Source: Psychrobacter piscatorii
Lineage (GTDB): Bacteria; Pseudomonadota; Gammaproteobacteria; Pseudomonadales; Moraxellaceae
Assembly (NCBI RefSeq): GCF_904846415.1
Contig: NZ_CAJHAR010000029.1
Coordinates: forward strand, 1-48,701
Direction of reading: 5' to 3'
DNA length: 48,701 nucleotides
Part shown: positions 1 through 9,775 of the stretch, piece by piece
Position numbering within the stretch: the stretch's first letter is position 1
Layout: every line of letters starts with the position of its first letter
The notes under the pieces: model-generated
What the model saw: the letters and a program-made list of their open reading frames with translations, nothing else
Database searches by the model: none
Told to the model about the DNA's origin: nothing
Position numbers and translations under genes: made by a program

Positions 1-188
1 AAATTATAGTATATAAACCTTATGGTTAATAAGGAATTAAGATAAGCGGTAGTAAATTGATGATTAACGGCATTGATCTGAGTTTCAATGTGTATTAAGA
101 TAGACAGAATAGTATTGAATTTGTTACTTAAGATATTTAAATTATTTCTGCTTCGATATTCTTGCATAAAGCCCGAGTTTCAGTTGAG

Positions 189-205
189 TTAGCCTTACTG
201 GCTAA
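189..205 (+). other. Small hairpin in the leader of the adhesin gene
   Basis: TTAGCC (189-194) and GGCTAA (200-205) form a 6-bp stem with a 5-nt loop about 55 bases before the adhesin start. The rest of positions 1-259 holds no gene I can see. A purine-rich AAGGAAGAAA stretch (245-254) is the likely ribosome binding site of the adhesin. A regulatory role for the hairpin is only a guess. Confidence 0.25.
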
Positions 206-259
206 AAGGTTTTACTGTCGTACACCGCCCACTTACTCTTATTAAAGGAAGAAACCGAT

Positions 260-3200
260 ATGAACCGTAATTATAAAGTGATATGGAATAGGTCATTGGG
301 ATGCTTTACGGCAGTTGCCGAATACGCTAAGGGCCGCGGCAAGTCTTCAAGCTCAGCTGTTACCTCAGGTACCAGCCCACTTGAGACAGGAGGCACGCAA
401 GCATTTACTCTAAATATATTAAGATCAGGCATGGTAACTGCTGGTCTGACCAGTTTAGTATTTATTGTATCGCCGCAGGCATTAGCTGAAACAGGGACAA
501 ACGGTGGTACTGGTACTGGTACAGCAATCTCGAATGACTGTATACCTGCGACTACAGGAACAGGTGCAGGCACAAGTGGAGTTGTAGCGAACTCAGGCCC
601 TAGCACTAACAATATTGCTATTGGTTGCTCAAGTGCCACAAATAATGGCGGTGCAACTATTGCGGATCGTGGTAATCCTTATTATACGTCTCTCACTGCC
701 AACTCCAATACTGTTCCAGCAGCAGATCGAAATACCTTTACACCACTTAATGCCTCTACTGGTTCTGTAGCGATTGGCACAGGGTCAACAACGGCATCAA
801 TCTTAAGTCTCGCAGTAGGTCAATATGCAAAGACAGAAAGCGTTGCTGGTATAGCCATCGGTACAGCAGCTTTATCAAAGGGCAATACAGCACTAGCACT
901 AGGGCGACAGTCTGTTGCTAGCGGTGATTTCTCTCAAGCATTAGGTAACGTATCAGCTGCTATCGGTGTAGGTTCACTTGCTATAGGTCACTCTGCAACA
1001 GCCACAGGGTATCGCTCTATCGCTATTGGTGCACCAGATATTACTGGCGCTGGTAGTGTTGGCGGGCAGCCAGGTGCAGCGTATCAAACTGTGGGGCAAA
1101 CTAAGTCATCTGCTCAGGACTCTATTGCACTCGGTGGCGGCGCACAAGCAACGGCAAATAATGCTTTATCACTTGGTGCTTTTTCAGCTGCAACCGCTGA
1201 AAAGTCAGTCGCTATCGGTACAAATGCTCAAGCAACCGCAACCAATGCAGTGGTAATTGGTGATGGTGCAAATACTGCTGTAACAGGCGGTGTTGCTATT
1301 GGTCTCAATGCACAGGTAACCGGTGATGATAGTGCGGCGTTAGGGCAAGGTTCAGTTGCAACTGCACAATCTGGAAGCTCATATTTAACGGATGTCGCTC
1401 AGAATAATCAAGGAACACTATCTGTTGGTCGTACAGCAACAGGTAACGGTACTGACATTAATACTCCTGGCTCAACAGCTAATAGATCAGCAATTACTCG
1501 TCGTATCACTAACCTAGCTGATGGTTCAGCCGCTAGTGATGCTGTCACTGTCGCTCAGTTAACGCAACGAAGCACATTAACTGATAAGCAGGGTACTGAT
1601 ACAGCCGCTGCACTTGGTGGTAACTCTCAGTATAGTTCTGCGACAGGAGCTATCACGGCACCTACTTACTCTGTCGTCAGTAACCCTGCCAATGCAGCGA
1701 GTAATGTCACTGGTGTCGGTGGTGCTATTAGCGCCCTAAACTCAGCCGTACAGACGCCACTGACTTTTACTGGAAATACAGGCACAACCACTCGTAAGCT
1801 TGGAGAGGCGCTAGCTATTACTGGTAGTGGCAACTTAAGCACTGTATCTTCTGCCACTGGTGTTGCTATTAGCTTAAGTAACACACCAACCTTTACCAGC
1901 GTTACTACGGGCAACAGCTTACTGAACAATACAGGTTTGACTATCACTGGTGGTCCAAGTATCACAACTAATGGTATCAATGCTGCTAACAACAATATTA
2001 CTAACGTTGCTAATGGGAGTATTGCTGCGAACAGTAAAGACGCCATTAATGGTGGTCAAGTGAGTACTCTGGTAAACACTGTTACAGGTCAGCTAAACAC
2101 AACCAACGCCAACGTAACCGACAATACCAATCGCTCTACAGGCAATATGACAGCGTTAGGTGGTAGTTATGATGCTGCAAATAATGTTTATACACCGCCA
2201 AGCTACAGCGTCTTTACTAACCCAAGTGAAACAGGTCCTACTGGTACAGGGAATGGTACAGGTGACACGGTCAACACTGTTGGTGGTGCGATAACCGCAA
2301 TAAATAGCGCGTTACAAACACCACTGACTTTTGCAGGGGATACAGGCACTAACGTGACTCGTCAGCTAGGTCAGACACTTGCTGTAAAAGGTGGCATTAC
2401 GACAGCAACTGATTTAACAGATAACAATATTGGCGTTGTGGCTAATGATACCGACAGCTCTTTGACCATCAAACTGGCTAAGAGTCTTACTGGTCTTACC
2501 AGTGTGACAACAGGCAATACAACTTTAAATAATTCTGGCGTAACCATTCTTAGCAGTACTGGTGGTGATACAGTCATATTGAACAGTTCTGGTCTCAATA
2601 ATGGAAATAATAAAATTACTGCTGTAGCTAACGGGGACATTTCTACTAATAGCAAAGACGCTGTAAACGGTGGTCAGATCAACACTCTAGTCAACACGGC
2701 GACTACTGCAATTAATAACAACGCCACCAATATCACTGACAACACAAATCGCTCTATAGGCAATATGACAGCGTTAGGTGGTAGTTATGATGCAGCCACA
2801 GATACTTATACTCCACCAGAATATATTTTAGACAACAGTACTACTACGGTCAATACTGTCGGTGAGGCTCTTGGCAACCTAGATGGTCGTATTACGACTA
2901 ACACAGGTGACATTGCTGATCTGACTAATACAGTTGCCCAACAGAGAGTGAAATATGTCAGCGTTAACTCAACTGGCGGCACTAATGAAAATAACGATGG
3001 TGCGATTGGTCTAGATGCGATTGCTATTGGTAAAAATGCACAGTCTGATTTAGAGGGAGCAACTGCAGTCGGTAGGGATGCGAATGCTGCCGGATTTAGT
3101 ACGGTCGCTGTGGGTGATAATAGTACAGCTAATCAAGTCGGAGACGTTGCTATAGGGGTTAATTCTATCGCAACAGGTGGCGGTGCAGATAACATTGGAG

Positions 3201-6200
3201 CTGTAGCATTAGGTGCAGACTCGCGAGCGTTAGGGAATGGTAATATTGCTATCGGAGACAATTCAAGCTCAACAAGTGGAAATCGTGCAACAGCGTTAGG
3301 CTCAAATGCAACAACTACAGGCAGTCGGACCACTGCGCTAGGTTATAATTCAGTTGCAACAGGTACTGCTGCTACAGCTTTAGGAGATGCAGCAAGAGCA
3401 GAAGGTCAGTTTACAGTAGCTATCCGCGGACAAGCCTTAGCTGACAGCGCCATTGCGATTGGTGGACAAGCCTTAGCTGAAAATGCCATTGCACTTGGTG
3501 GCAGAGTAACAGCATCTGCTGCTAACTCTGTTTCAATCGGGCGAGGTAGCGTAGCAAATGGTAATACATTATCTACAGCTGCGTATCAGCCATTAGATGC
3601 AAATGGCAATGCTATCTCTGTTACATTGCCTACTGCTGCCGCTGAAGTAAACATTGGTAGTAGACGTCTAACAGGGCTAGCAGCAGGTGCTACTGATACC
3701 GATGCTGTCAATGTCTCACAGCTAAAGGCAGTTAATACTAATGTTACAACTAATACTACCAATCTTAATAATCTGACGACAGGTGTCACAGGTATCGTAC
3801 GTCAAGATGCTGGAACAGGTGCGATCACTGTAGGTGGTCAGACTGGCGGCACTAGCGTAAGCTTTGCGAATTCAAATGATGATGCTCGTAATATAACAGG
3901 TGTTGCTGATGGCGACATCTCAGTGGGATCAACTGACGCTGTAAACGGTGGTCAGATCAACACTCTAGTCAACACGGCGACTACTGCAATTAATAACAAC
4001 ACCACCAATATCACTGACAACACAAATCGCTCTATAGGCAATATGACAGCGTTAGGTGGTAGTTATGATGCAGCCACAGATACTTATACTCCACCAGAAT
4101 ATATTTTAGACAACAGTACTACTACGGTCAATACTGTCGGTGAGGCTCTTGGCAACCTAGATGGTCGTATTACGACTAACACAGGTGACATTGCTGATCT
4201 AAATACCAGAGTTGACGGCATAGACTTCCCGATACGGTCGAGCAATGCTCAACCGTTTACAACAACTGCTACAGGTATCGATACGCTTGCAGTCGGCTCT
4301 AACGCTACGGCAAGAGGTATTAGATTAACTGCCGTTGGAGAAGGTGCTAACGCAAGTGGAATAAATGCAACAGCAATCGGACAGAATGCTAAAGCAGATG
4401 GTATCGCTGTAACAGCAATCGGGCAAGATGCTACTACGGATGGAATAAATGCAACTGCCATTGGGCAAAATGCTAAGGCAAATAGTATAAATACGACGGC
4501 TATCGGGCAGGGTGCCAGTGCAAATAGTATAAATGCGACGGCTATCGGTGTAGGTGCTAGCTCAGGCTTTAGTGGGTTAGCGGGTGGTCAAGGTGCCAAT
4601 GCAAGTATGAGCTCAGTGGCACTTGGCGCTCAGTCTGCCGCAAGTGCAATGGGTAGCGTAGCAATCGGTAACAACTCTTCTGCTACAGTCAATAGCGGTA
4701 TTGCACTAGGTCAAGATTCGGTAGCAAGTATCGAAGGCGGAGCAATAGGTTTTGTTCCAACAGCGGCACTAACTGCTGATCAAGATGCAATCACCGCGAC
4801 GGACAGCACTAACTTAGGTGCGGTATCGGTCGGTACAGGTACAGCTGGAGGCAATCGTCAGATCGTCAATGTTGCAGCAGGTACAAATGACAGTGACGCG
4901 GTGAACGTCTCACAACTAAAATCCGTTGCGAACATAGCCAATCAAGGCTTCAATATCACTGCTGACAACAGTGATCTGGCTAATAATGAAACTGAAGACA
5001 ATGTTCAATTGGGTGAAACGATTGATTTCACTAACACTGATAACAACTTAGTTGCAACTGTGTCAGACAATGGCATCAACTATGACTTGGCTGAAAACAT
5101 CGACCTAGGAGTTAATGGTAGCGTCACGACTGGTAACACCGTGACTAACAATACTGGCGTAACCATTACTGATAGCACTAATACAGCTATTAAAACCACC
5201 ATCACCACTGCAGGGACTAATGTGACTGATGGCAATGGCAATACTGGTAACTATGGTGCTGCTACCACAGTATTGACTGATGACTCAGGCAATACCAATG
5301 CGAGTGCGGCCTTCGGTAATGCGATATTCGACGACTCAGGAAATGCTAATTTAAGTGGTGCCATCGGTAATGCGATATTTGATGATTCAGGTAACGTTAA
5401 CCTTAGTGGTGCTCAAGGCAATATAATACTGGATGATTCAGACAACGTCACTACTACCTCAGCAACTGGTACTAACGTTACAGACGGTACCAATACTAGT
5501 GACTACGGCGCTGATGGCTTCACAGCCACTAATGGCGTCACTAGCACCGTCTTTAATCAAGCAGGCGTTAGCTTCTTAGATGATCAAGGCGCACCGATAG
5601 GTCCAAGCATCACAGCCACAGGTATCGATGCAGATGACACGGTTATTACAAGCGTATCAAGCGGACTTGAGGGTGGCACTTTAGCTGCCGCTACCGGCGA
5701 CACGTTAACCAATGCTGCTAATATCGGCGACTTACAGAATGCTACTACCGACCTAACTGAGCTTGGTCTCAACTTTGTTGGCGACGATGGCACTGTCATT
5801 GACCGTGACTTAGGTCAAACCTTAAGCGTTACAGGCAATGCGACTGGTAACTTAACTGATGGCAACATTGGTGTGGTTGCAGATGGCACAGAAGGACTTA
5901 GCATCCAACTTGCTGAAAACATCGACCTAGGAGTTAATGGCAGCGTCACAACTGGCAACACCGTGACTAACGACACTGGCGTTAGAATTGATGATGGCAA
6001 TGGCAACGTGACCGCAGTCACATTAACAGGTACCAACATTACTGACGGTACTAACATCGCAGATTATGGCCTAACAGGTGCAAGCCTGACAGATGGTACC
6101 AACACCAACGACAGCACCGCACTTGGTAACACTATTACCAGTGGTACTGATGTGACCACCATCACGGGTACAGGTACCAGTGTGACAGACGGTAATGGCA

Positions 6201-8923
6201 ATACTGGTAATTATGGTGCTGCTACCACAGTATTGACTGATGACTCAGGCAATACCAATGCGAGTGCGGCCTTCGGTAATGCGATATTCGACGACTCAGG
6301 AAATGCTAATTTAAGTGGTGCCATCGGTAATGCGATATTTGATGATTCAGGTAACGTTAACCTTAGTGGTGCTCAAGGCAATATAATACTGGATGATTCA
6401 GACAACGTCACTACTACCTCAGCAACTGGTACTAACGTTACAGACGGTACCAATACTAGTGACTACGGCGCTGACGGTCTAGTTGCCGCAGATGGTGCTG
6501 GTAATAGTACTATCGTTAACCAAACAGGTCTTAGTTTTACTAATACTAATGGTACAACAACTCCAAGTATCACAGCAGCTGGCATTGATGCTGGTATGAC
6601 TCAAATTACTGGTGTCGAAAGTGCTGGTGATATTACTAATATTGCCAACGCTAATAATGCCACCAACGCAGGAGACGTGAATGCTGCTATCACTGGCGTC
6701 ACAAATCTAGGCTTAACGTTTGCTGGTGATAGCGGTAACGACGTTCAGCGTAATCTTGGTCAAACTTTAAACATTACAGGTGGTGCAACTGGTAATTTAA
6801 CTACAGGTAATATCGGCGTAGTTGCTAATGGTGCAGACGGCCTAAGCGTACAACTTGCTGAAGCCATTGACCTAGGAACTACTGGTAGTGTCAGAGTAGG
6901 AAACACTAACGTAAACAATGCCGGTATAACTATCTTAAATGGCCCAGTTGATACGGTTATTCTTGGTAGAGCTGGACTTAACAATGGTGGTAATAGAATC
7001 ACGAATGTAGCTGATGGTGTTGTATCAAACGATGCGGCGACCTTTGGGCAAGTTGAAGCGGTTGATGCAAAAGTAGATACTTTGGGTAGCAACACTGCAA
7101 CTAACTTAGGTGGCGGCGCTCTTTATGATGATACGACTGGTAGTATTAGTGCACCTACCTACACTCTAGATACAGGAGCTAATACAGGTACTACGGCTGA
7201 CTTTAATGATGTAGGTAGCGCGCTTAGTAATTTAGATGGTCGTACTACAACTAATACAGGTGCTATCGCCGACATTCAAACGCAAGCAAACCAAGGTTTT
7301 AACGTTAGTGCAGCAGGCGGTACAGCTGATAATGTGCAGTTAGGTCAAACTGTTGACTTTACCAATACTGATGGCAACCTTGTGGTTACCAATGATGTCG
7401 ATAATGGTATCAACTACAATCTAGCAGAAAACATTGACCTAGGCGTTAATGGAAGCATCACAACAGGCAACACCGTTACAAACAACGCAGGCGTCAAAGT
7501 TGATGACGGTGAAGGTAACGCAACCACCATCACCACAGGCGGTACCAATGTTGTAGATGCAGCTGGCAACAGCGCTGACTATACGGCTATCGGCTCAACC
7601 TTAGATGACGGTAACGGCAACACCAACGTCAGCACAGCCACAGGCAACACCTTAGATGATGGCAATGGCAATGTAACCATTACCTCAGCCACAGGTACCA
7701 ACGTTACTGACGGTGCTAACACTAGCAACTATGGAGCTAATGGTTTTACCGCGACCGATGCTACTGGCAATAACGGTATCTCAATCAATCAAGGTGGAAT
7801 CAGCTTTATTAATGGCGCAGGTGCACCGACTGGTCCAAGCGTTACTGCAGCTGGTTTCAATGCTGGTGGAACAGTTATCACCAATGTTGGAGACGGTGTA
7901 GCAGCAACAGATGCTGCAAACAAAGGCCAAGTTGATGCAGTGTCTGATGGCTTAGCAGATTTAACAGCAGGTGCAGTTCAGTACGATAAGAACCAAGACA
8001 ACACTGTTAATAAAGGTAGTATTACCTTAGGTGGCACTGGAGGCACAACGATAACGAATGTTAAAGCTGGTAATGTCAGTGCTGGTAGTACAGACGCCAT
8101 CAATGGTAGTCAGTTACATAATCTAGGAAGTGATGTTGCGAGTATTATTGGTGGCAATGCGACGCTCGATGCTGACGGTAACCTAACAGCTAGCAACATT
8201 GGTGGAACTGGCAAAGGCAATCTTAATGATGCGATTGCTGCTGTGAACCAAGGTAATGCTCAGGCTAACGAAAATATTCAAGCTAACACTGATAGACTGG
8301 ATGCTGGACTGAGCTTCAGTGCCGATAATGGTGACAATATCAGTAAGTCAATAGGCGATGGCGTGATTCAGCTGGAAGGTGGTGATAATATCACAACAAC
8401 CACAACTGCTAGCGGTATCAAGTTTGACTTGAGCGGTAATATTAACGTGGACAGTGTGACTGCTGATAGTGTGACCACTGGTAATACGACGCTTAACAGC
8501 AATGGCGTGACTATAACAAATGGTCCAAGCATGACCTCTGCAGGAATTAATGCAGGCGGTAAAACAATCACTGGTGTCGCTGATGGTATCGAAGCTACTG
8601 ATGCTGTCAACTTTGGTCAGTTGAGTGCTCTAGATAGCAAACTGAGCAATAGCGTGAATGAGTTGGGCTATAAGATCAATGAAGTAGAAGATGATGCTAA
8701 CGCTGGTATCTCTGCTGCTATGGCAATGTCTTCACTGCCACAAGCTTATATCCCTGGTAAATCAATGATTGGTGGTGGTGTCGCGACATACAATGGTGAG
8801 AGTGCAGTTGCTGTTGGTGTCTCTAAAGTATCTGATAATGGTCGTTGGGTATTTAAGGTAAATGGTACAGCAGATACCCAAGGGAATGCTGGTGGTGCAG
8901 TTGGTGCAGGCTTCCATTTCTAA
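260..8923 (+). CDS. Giant trimeric autotransporter adhesin (YadA/Hia type)
   Basis: A predicted type Vc secreted surface adhesin of 2887 residues. The N-terminus is an extended signal peptide (ESPR), MNRNYKVIWNRSLGCFTAV, followed by a hydrophobic stretch ending PQALAE near residue 77. Three blocks of YadA-head repeats of the type AIGxxAxAxGxxSxAxG lie at about residues 150-370, 920-1120 and 1340-1510. They are joined by HIM/neck motifs such as DAVNGGQINTL, DAVNVSQLK and DAINGSQLH. A long Gly/Asn/Thr/Asp-rich stalk occupies about 1520-2700, and the last 80 residues are a YadA-type membrane anchor ending in GFHF. In this family three copies form one outer-membrane barrel, and heads and stalks mediate adhesion or autoagglutination. 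The start follows a good AAGGAAG site. Cysteines are nearly absent. Two pairs of near-identical DNA repeats lie inside the gene. The long minus-strand open frames here are shadows of the repetitive coding sequence. Confidence 0.96.
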   Translation: MNRNYKVIWNRSLGCFTAVAEYAKGRGKSSSSAVTSGTSPLETGGTQAFTLNILRSGMVTAGLTSLVFIVSPQALAETGTNGGTGTGTAISNDCIPATTGTGAGTSGVVANSGPSTNNIAIGCSSATNNGGATIADRGNPYYTSLTANSNTVPAADRNTFTPLNASTGSVAIGTGSTTASILSLAVGQYAKTESVAGIAIGTAALSKGNTALALGRQSVASGDFSQALGNVSAAIGVGSLAIGHSATATGYRSIAIGAPDITGAGSVGGQPGAAYQTVGQTKSSAQDSIALGGGAQATANNALSLGAFSAATAEKSVAIGTNAQATATNAVVIGDGANTAVTGGVAIGLNAQVTGDDSAALGQGSVATAQSGSSYLTDVAQNNQGTLSVGRTATGNGTDINTPGSTANRSAITRRITNLADGSAASDAVTVAQLTQRSTLTDKQGTDTAAALGGNSQYSSATGAITAPTYSVVSNPANAASNVTGVGGAISALNSAVQTPLTFTGNTGTTTRKLGEALAITGSGNLSTVSSATGVAISLSNTPTFTSVTTGNSLLNNTGLTITGGPSITTNGINAANNNITNVANGSIAANSKDAINGGQVSTLVNTVTGQLNTTNANVTDNTNRSTGNMTALGGSYDAANNVYTPPSYSVFTNPSETGPTGTGNGTGDTVNTVGGAITAINSALQTPLTFAGDTGTNVTRQLGQTLAVKGGITTATDLTDNNIGVVANDTDSSLTIKLAKSLTGLTSVTTGNTTLNNSGVTILSSTGGDTVILNSSGLNNGNNKITAVANGDISTNSKDAVNGGQINTLVNTATTAINNNATNITDNTNRSIGNMTALGGSYDAATDTYTPPEYILDNSTTTVNTVGEALGNLDGRITTNTGDIADLTNTVAQQRVKYVSVNSTGGTNENNDGAIGLDAIAIGKNAQSDLEGATAVGRDANAAGFSTVAVGDNSTANQVGDVAIGVNSIATGGGADNIGAVALGADSRALGNGNIAIGDNSSSTSGNRATALGSNATTTGSRTTALGYNSVATGTAATALGDAARAEGQFTVAIRGQALADSAIAIGGQALAENAIALGGRVTASAANSVSIGRGSVANGNTLSTAAYQPLDANGNAISVTLPTAAAEVNIGSRRLTGLAAGATDTDAVNVSQLKAVNTNVTTNTTNLNNLTTGVTGIVRQDAGTGAITVGGQTGGTSVSFANSNDDARNITGVADGDISVGSTDAVNGGQINTLVNTATTAINNNTTNITDNTNRSIGNMTALGGSYDAATDTYTPPEYILDNSTTTVNTVGEALGNLDGRITTNTGDIADLNTRVDGIDFPIRSSNAQPFTTTATGIDTLAVGSNATARGIRLTAVGEGANASGINATAIGQNAKADGIAVTAIGQDATTDGINATAIGQNAKANSINTTAIGQGASANSINATAIGVGASSGFSGLAGGQGANASMSSVALGAQSAASAMGSVAIGNNSSATVNSGIALGQDSVASIEGGAIGFVPTAALTADQDAITATDSTNLGAVSVGTGTAGGNRQIVNVAAGTNDSDAVNVSQLKSVANIANQGFNITADNSDLANNETEDNVQLGETIDFTNTDNNLVATVSDNGINYDLAENIDLGVNGSVTTGNTVTNNTGVTITDSTNTAIKTTITTAGTNVTDGNGNTGNYGAATTVLTDDSGNTNASAAFGNAIFDDSGNANLSGAIGNAIFDDSGNVNLSGAQGNIILDDSDNVTTTSATGTNVTDGTNTSDYGADGFTATNGVTSTVFNQAGVSFLDDQGAPIGPSITATGIDADDTVITSVSSGLEGGTLAAATGDTLTNAANIGDLQNATTDLTELGLNFVGDDGTVIDRDLGQTLSVTGNATGNLTDGNIGVVADGTEGLSIQLAENIDLGVNGSVTTGNTVTNDTGVRIDDGNGNVTAVTLTGTNITDGTNIADYGLTGASLTDGTNTNDSTALGNTITSGTDVTTITGTGTSVTDGNGNTGNYGAATTVLTDDSGNTNASAAFGNAIFDDSGNANLSGAIGNAIFDDSGNVNLSGAQGNIILDDSDNVTTTSATGTNVTDGTNTSDYGADGLVAADGAGNSTIVNQTGLSFTNTNGTTTPSITAAGIDAGMTQITGVESAGDITNIANANNATNAGDVNAAITGVTNLGLTFAGDSGNDVQRNLGQTLNITGGATGNLTTGNIGVVANGADGLSVQLAEAIDLGTTGSVRVGNTNVNNAGITILNGPVDTVILGRAGLNNGGNRITNVADGVVSNDAATFGQVEAVDAKVDTLGSNTATNLGGGALYDDTTGSISAPTYTLDTGANTGTTADFNDVGSALSNLDGRTTTNTGAIADIQTQANQGFNVSAAGGTADNVQLGQTVDFTNTDGNLVVTNDVDNGINYNLAENIDLGVNGSITTGNTVTNNAGVKVDDGEGNATTITTGGTNVVDAAGNSADYTAIGSTLDDGNGNTNVSTATGNTLDDGNGNVTITSATGTNVTDGANTSNYGANGFTATDATGNNGISINQGGISFINGAGAPTGPSVTAAGFNAGGTVITNVGDGVAATDAANKGQVDAVSDGLADLTAGAVQYDKNQDNTVNKGSITLGGTGGTTITNVKAGNVSAGSTDAINGSQLHNLGSDVASIIGGNATLDADGNLTASNIGGTGKGNLNDAIAAVNQGNAQANENIQANTDRLDAGLSFSADNGDNISKSIGDGVIQLEGGDNITTTTTASGIKFDLSGNINVDSVTADSVTTGNTTLNSNGVTITNGPSMTSAGINAGGKTITGVADGIEATDAVNFGQLSALDSKLSNSVNELGYKINEVEDDANAGISAAMAMSSLPQAYIPGKSMIGGGVATYNGESAVAVGVSKVSDNGRWVFKVNGTADTQGNAGGAVGAGFHF
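2657..2922 (+). repeat. Intragenic direct repeat A, copy 1 (266 bp)
   Basis: This matches 3935-4200 with a single base difference (G at 2723, A at 4001) and an offset of 1278 bp, or 426 codons. It encodes a neck/stalk unit starting AVNGGQINTLVNT and ending TNTGDIADL (about residues 800-888). Identity at silent positions means recent duplication or gene conversion. Confidence 0.95.
3935..4200 (+). repeat. Intragenic direct repeat A, copy 2 (266 bp)
   Basis: Second copy of the segment at 2657-2922, encoding about residues 1226-1314. Only one base differs, changing one Ala codon to Thr. Each copy closes one head region and leads into the next segment of the fibre. Confidence 0.95.
5252..5514 (+). 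repeat. Intragenic direct repeat B, copy 1 (263 bp, exact)
   Basis: Identical base for base to 6212-6474, offset 960 bp (320 codons). It encodes stalk repeats of the form DDSGNxNxSxAxGNxI and ends near GTNTSDYGAD. The sequence 5' of the exact block is also closely similar. A more diverged relative lies around 7570-7730. Confidence 0.95.
6212..6474 (+). repeat. Intragenic direct repeat B, copy 2 (263 bp, exact)
   Basis: Exact copy of 5252-5514 in the same frame, in the low-complexity stalk. In-frame recombination between the copies would remove 320 residues without breaking the gene. Confidence 0.95.
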
Positions 8924-8941
8924 CATAGCCCTATTGTCTCA

Positions 8942-8976
8942 TGATAGCACCTATCTAAAATAAACAGGTGCTATCA
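8942..8976 (+). terminator. Stem-loop after the adhesin gene
   Basis: TGATAGCACCT (8942-8952) pairs perfectly with AGGTGCTATCA (8966-8976) around a 13-nt loop. There is no strong T-tract, so it may be a weak terminator or an mRNA-stabilising hairpin between the adhesin and the lipoprotein gene, which starts 33 bases later. Confidence 0.6.
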
Positions 8977-9008
8977 AATTACTCATAAAATACATTAAGG
9001 GATGGATA

Positions 9009-9467
9009 ATGAAAAAATCTTTTTATCGTCATGGCTTATTAGCAACAGCTGCTTTACTATTCACAGTGACTGGTTGTACTCAAAAAAATATAATGCCGAC
9101 TTGGCATTTAACGCCTGGCGCTCAGCACGGATCTGTTGATGCTAACAATTTAGTATTTCCTAATCCAGAGAAAGCATGGCAAAAAGGGGGAACTATTGCC
9201 ACTCCTGATGATATTGCCAAGATTCAAGTAGGGACTACTAAAGATGATATTTACAAATTAATAGGTACCCCTCACTTCAGTGAAGGGTTCAATGCCCGTG
9301 AATGGGACTATATCCTCAAATTTTACGATGCTGATAATAATGTAGAAACTTGCCAATACAAAATCATCTTTGATGATAGTTATGAAGGTCGTATGCGCGA
9401 CGATGAATTTTTTGCCACTGAGTTCTATTGGCAGCCAGCCTCTTGTGCTAAATATTCACAGTTCTAG
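9009..9467 (+). CDS. BamE/SmpA-like outer-membrane lipoprotein next to the adhesin
   Basis: A 152-residue predicted lipoprotein. The signal peptide ends in a lipobox, VTGC, with Cys23 as the lipidation site. Residues about 71-105 (VGTTKDDIYKLIGTPHF, then REWDYILKFYD) have the pattern of the SmpA/OmlA (BamE) domain. It is longer than typical BamE and has no C-terminal OmpA-like domain. It starts 85 bases after the adhesin stop on the same strand and is followed by a clear terminator, so the two may form one unit. In Acinetobacter the adhesin AtaA is followed by TpgA, which combines a BamE-like N-terminus with a peptidoglycan-binding OmpA domain; this gene resembles only the first half. A role in adhesin biogenesis or anchoring is inference; it could also be an ordinary BamE-family paralogue. 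Confidence 0.82.
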   Translation: MKKSFYRHGLLATAALLFTVTGCTQKNIMPTWHLTPGAQHGSVDANNLVFPNPEKAWQKGGTIATPDDIAKIQVGTTKDDIYKLIGTPHFSEGFNAREWDYILKFYDADNNVETCQYKIIFDDSYEGRMRDDEFFATEFYWQPASCAKYSQF

Positions 9468-9493
9468 CACTCGGTTTAATTCTCATAAGTAAC

Positions 9494-9529
9494 AAAAAAA
9501 GCAAGGCATTTAGTGCCTTGCTTTTTTTT
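9494..9529 (+). terminator. Rho-independent terminator of the adhesin/lipoprotein unit
   Basis: AAGCAAGGCA pairs with TGCCTTGCTT around TTTAG and is followed by a T-run of eight. The A-run on the left makes it potentially bidirectional. The region 9530-9775 after it shows no gene. Confidence 0.9.
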
Positions 9530-9775
9530 CAGAATAAAGTCCGATAAGATATATATCATACTGAGCTTTACCAGATACCGTATTGTTCTTCTTTTGACTT
9601 ATAACCGCTCATATACAGAAAAGCCTAAATAACATCAATGATAGAACATACGATAAACTAAATGGTTTATTCTATAGCAATGAAAATTTGGGCGTCTCGA
9701 GTTTTTTAAACTTCATATCTCTTGTTATTTGCGACAAAAATTATCTAATGAGTTATACAAAAAAGGTTATAAGCA

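Noticed and set aside
5221..7730. Regular repeats that might suggest a CRISPR array or satellite
   Set aside because: The repeats are in frame, vary by codon, and encode stalk modules of the autotransporter; there are no constant repeats with unique spacers.
1666..8610. Many long minus-strand open frames inside the adhesin gene, rich in Val, Leu and Pro
   Set aside because: They mirror the Gly/Asn/Thr/Asp-rich repeats of the plus-strand gene, lack ribosome sites and resemble no family; they are composition shadows.
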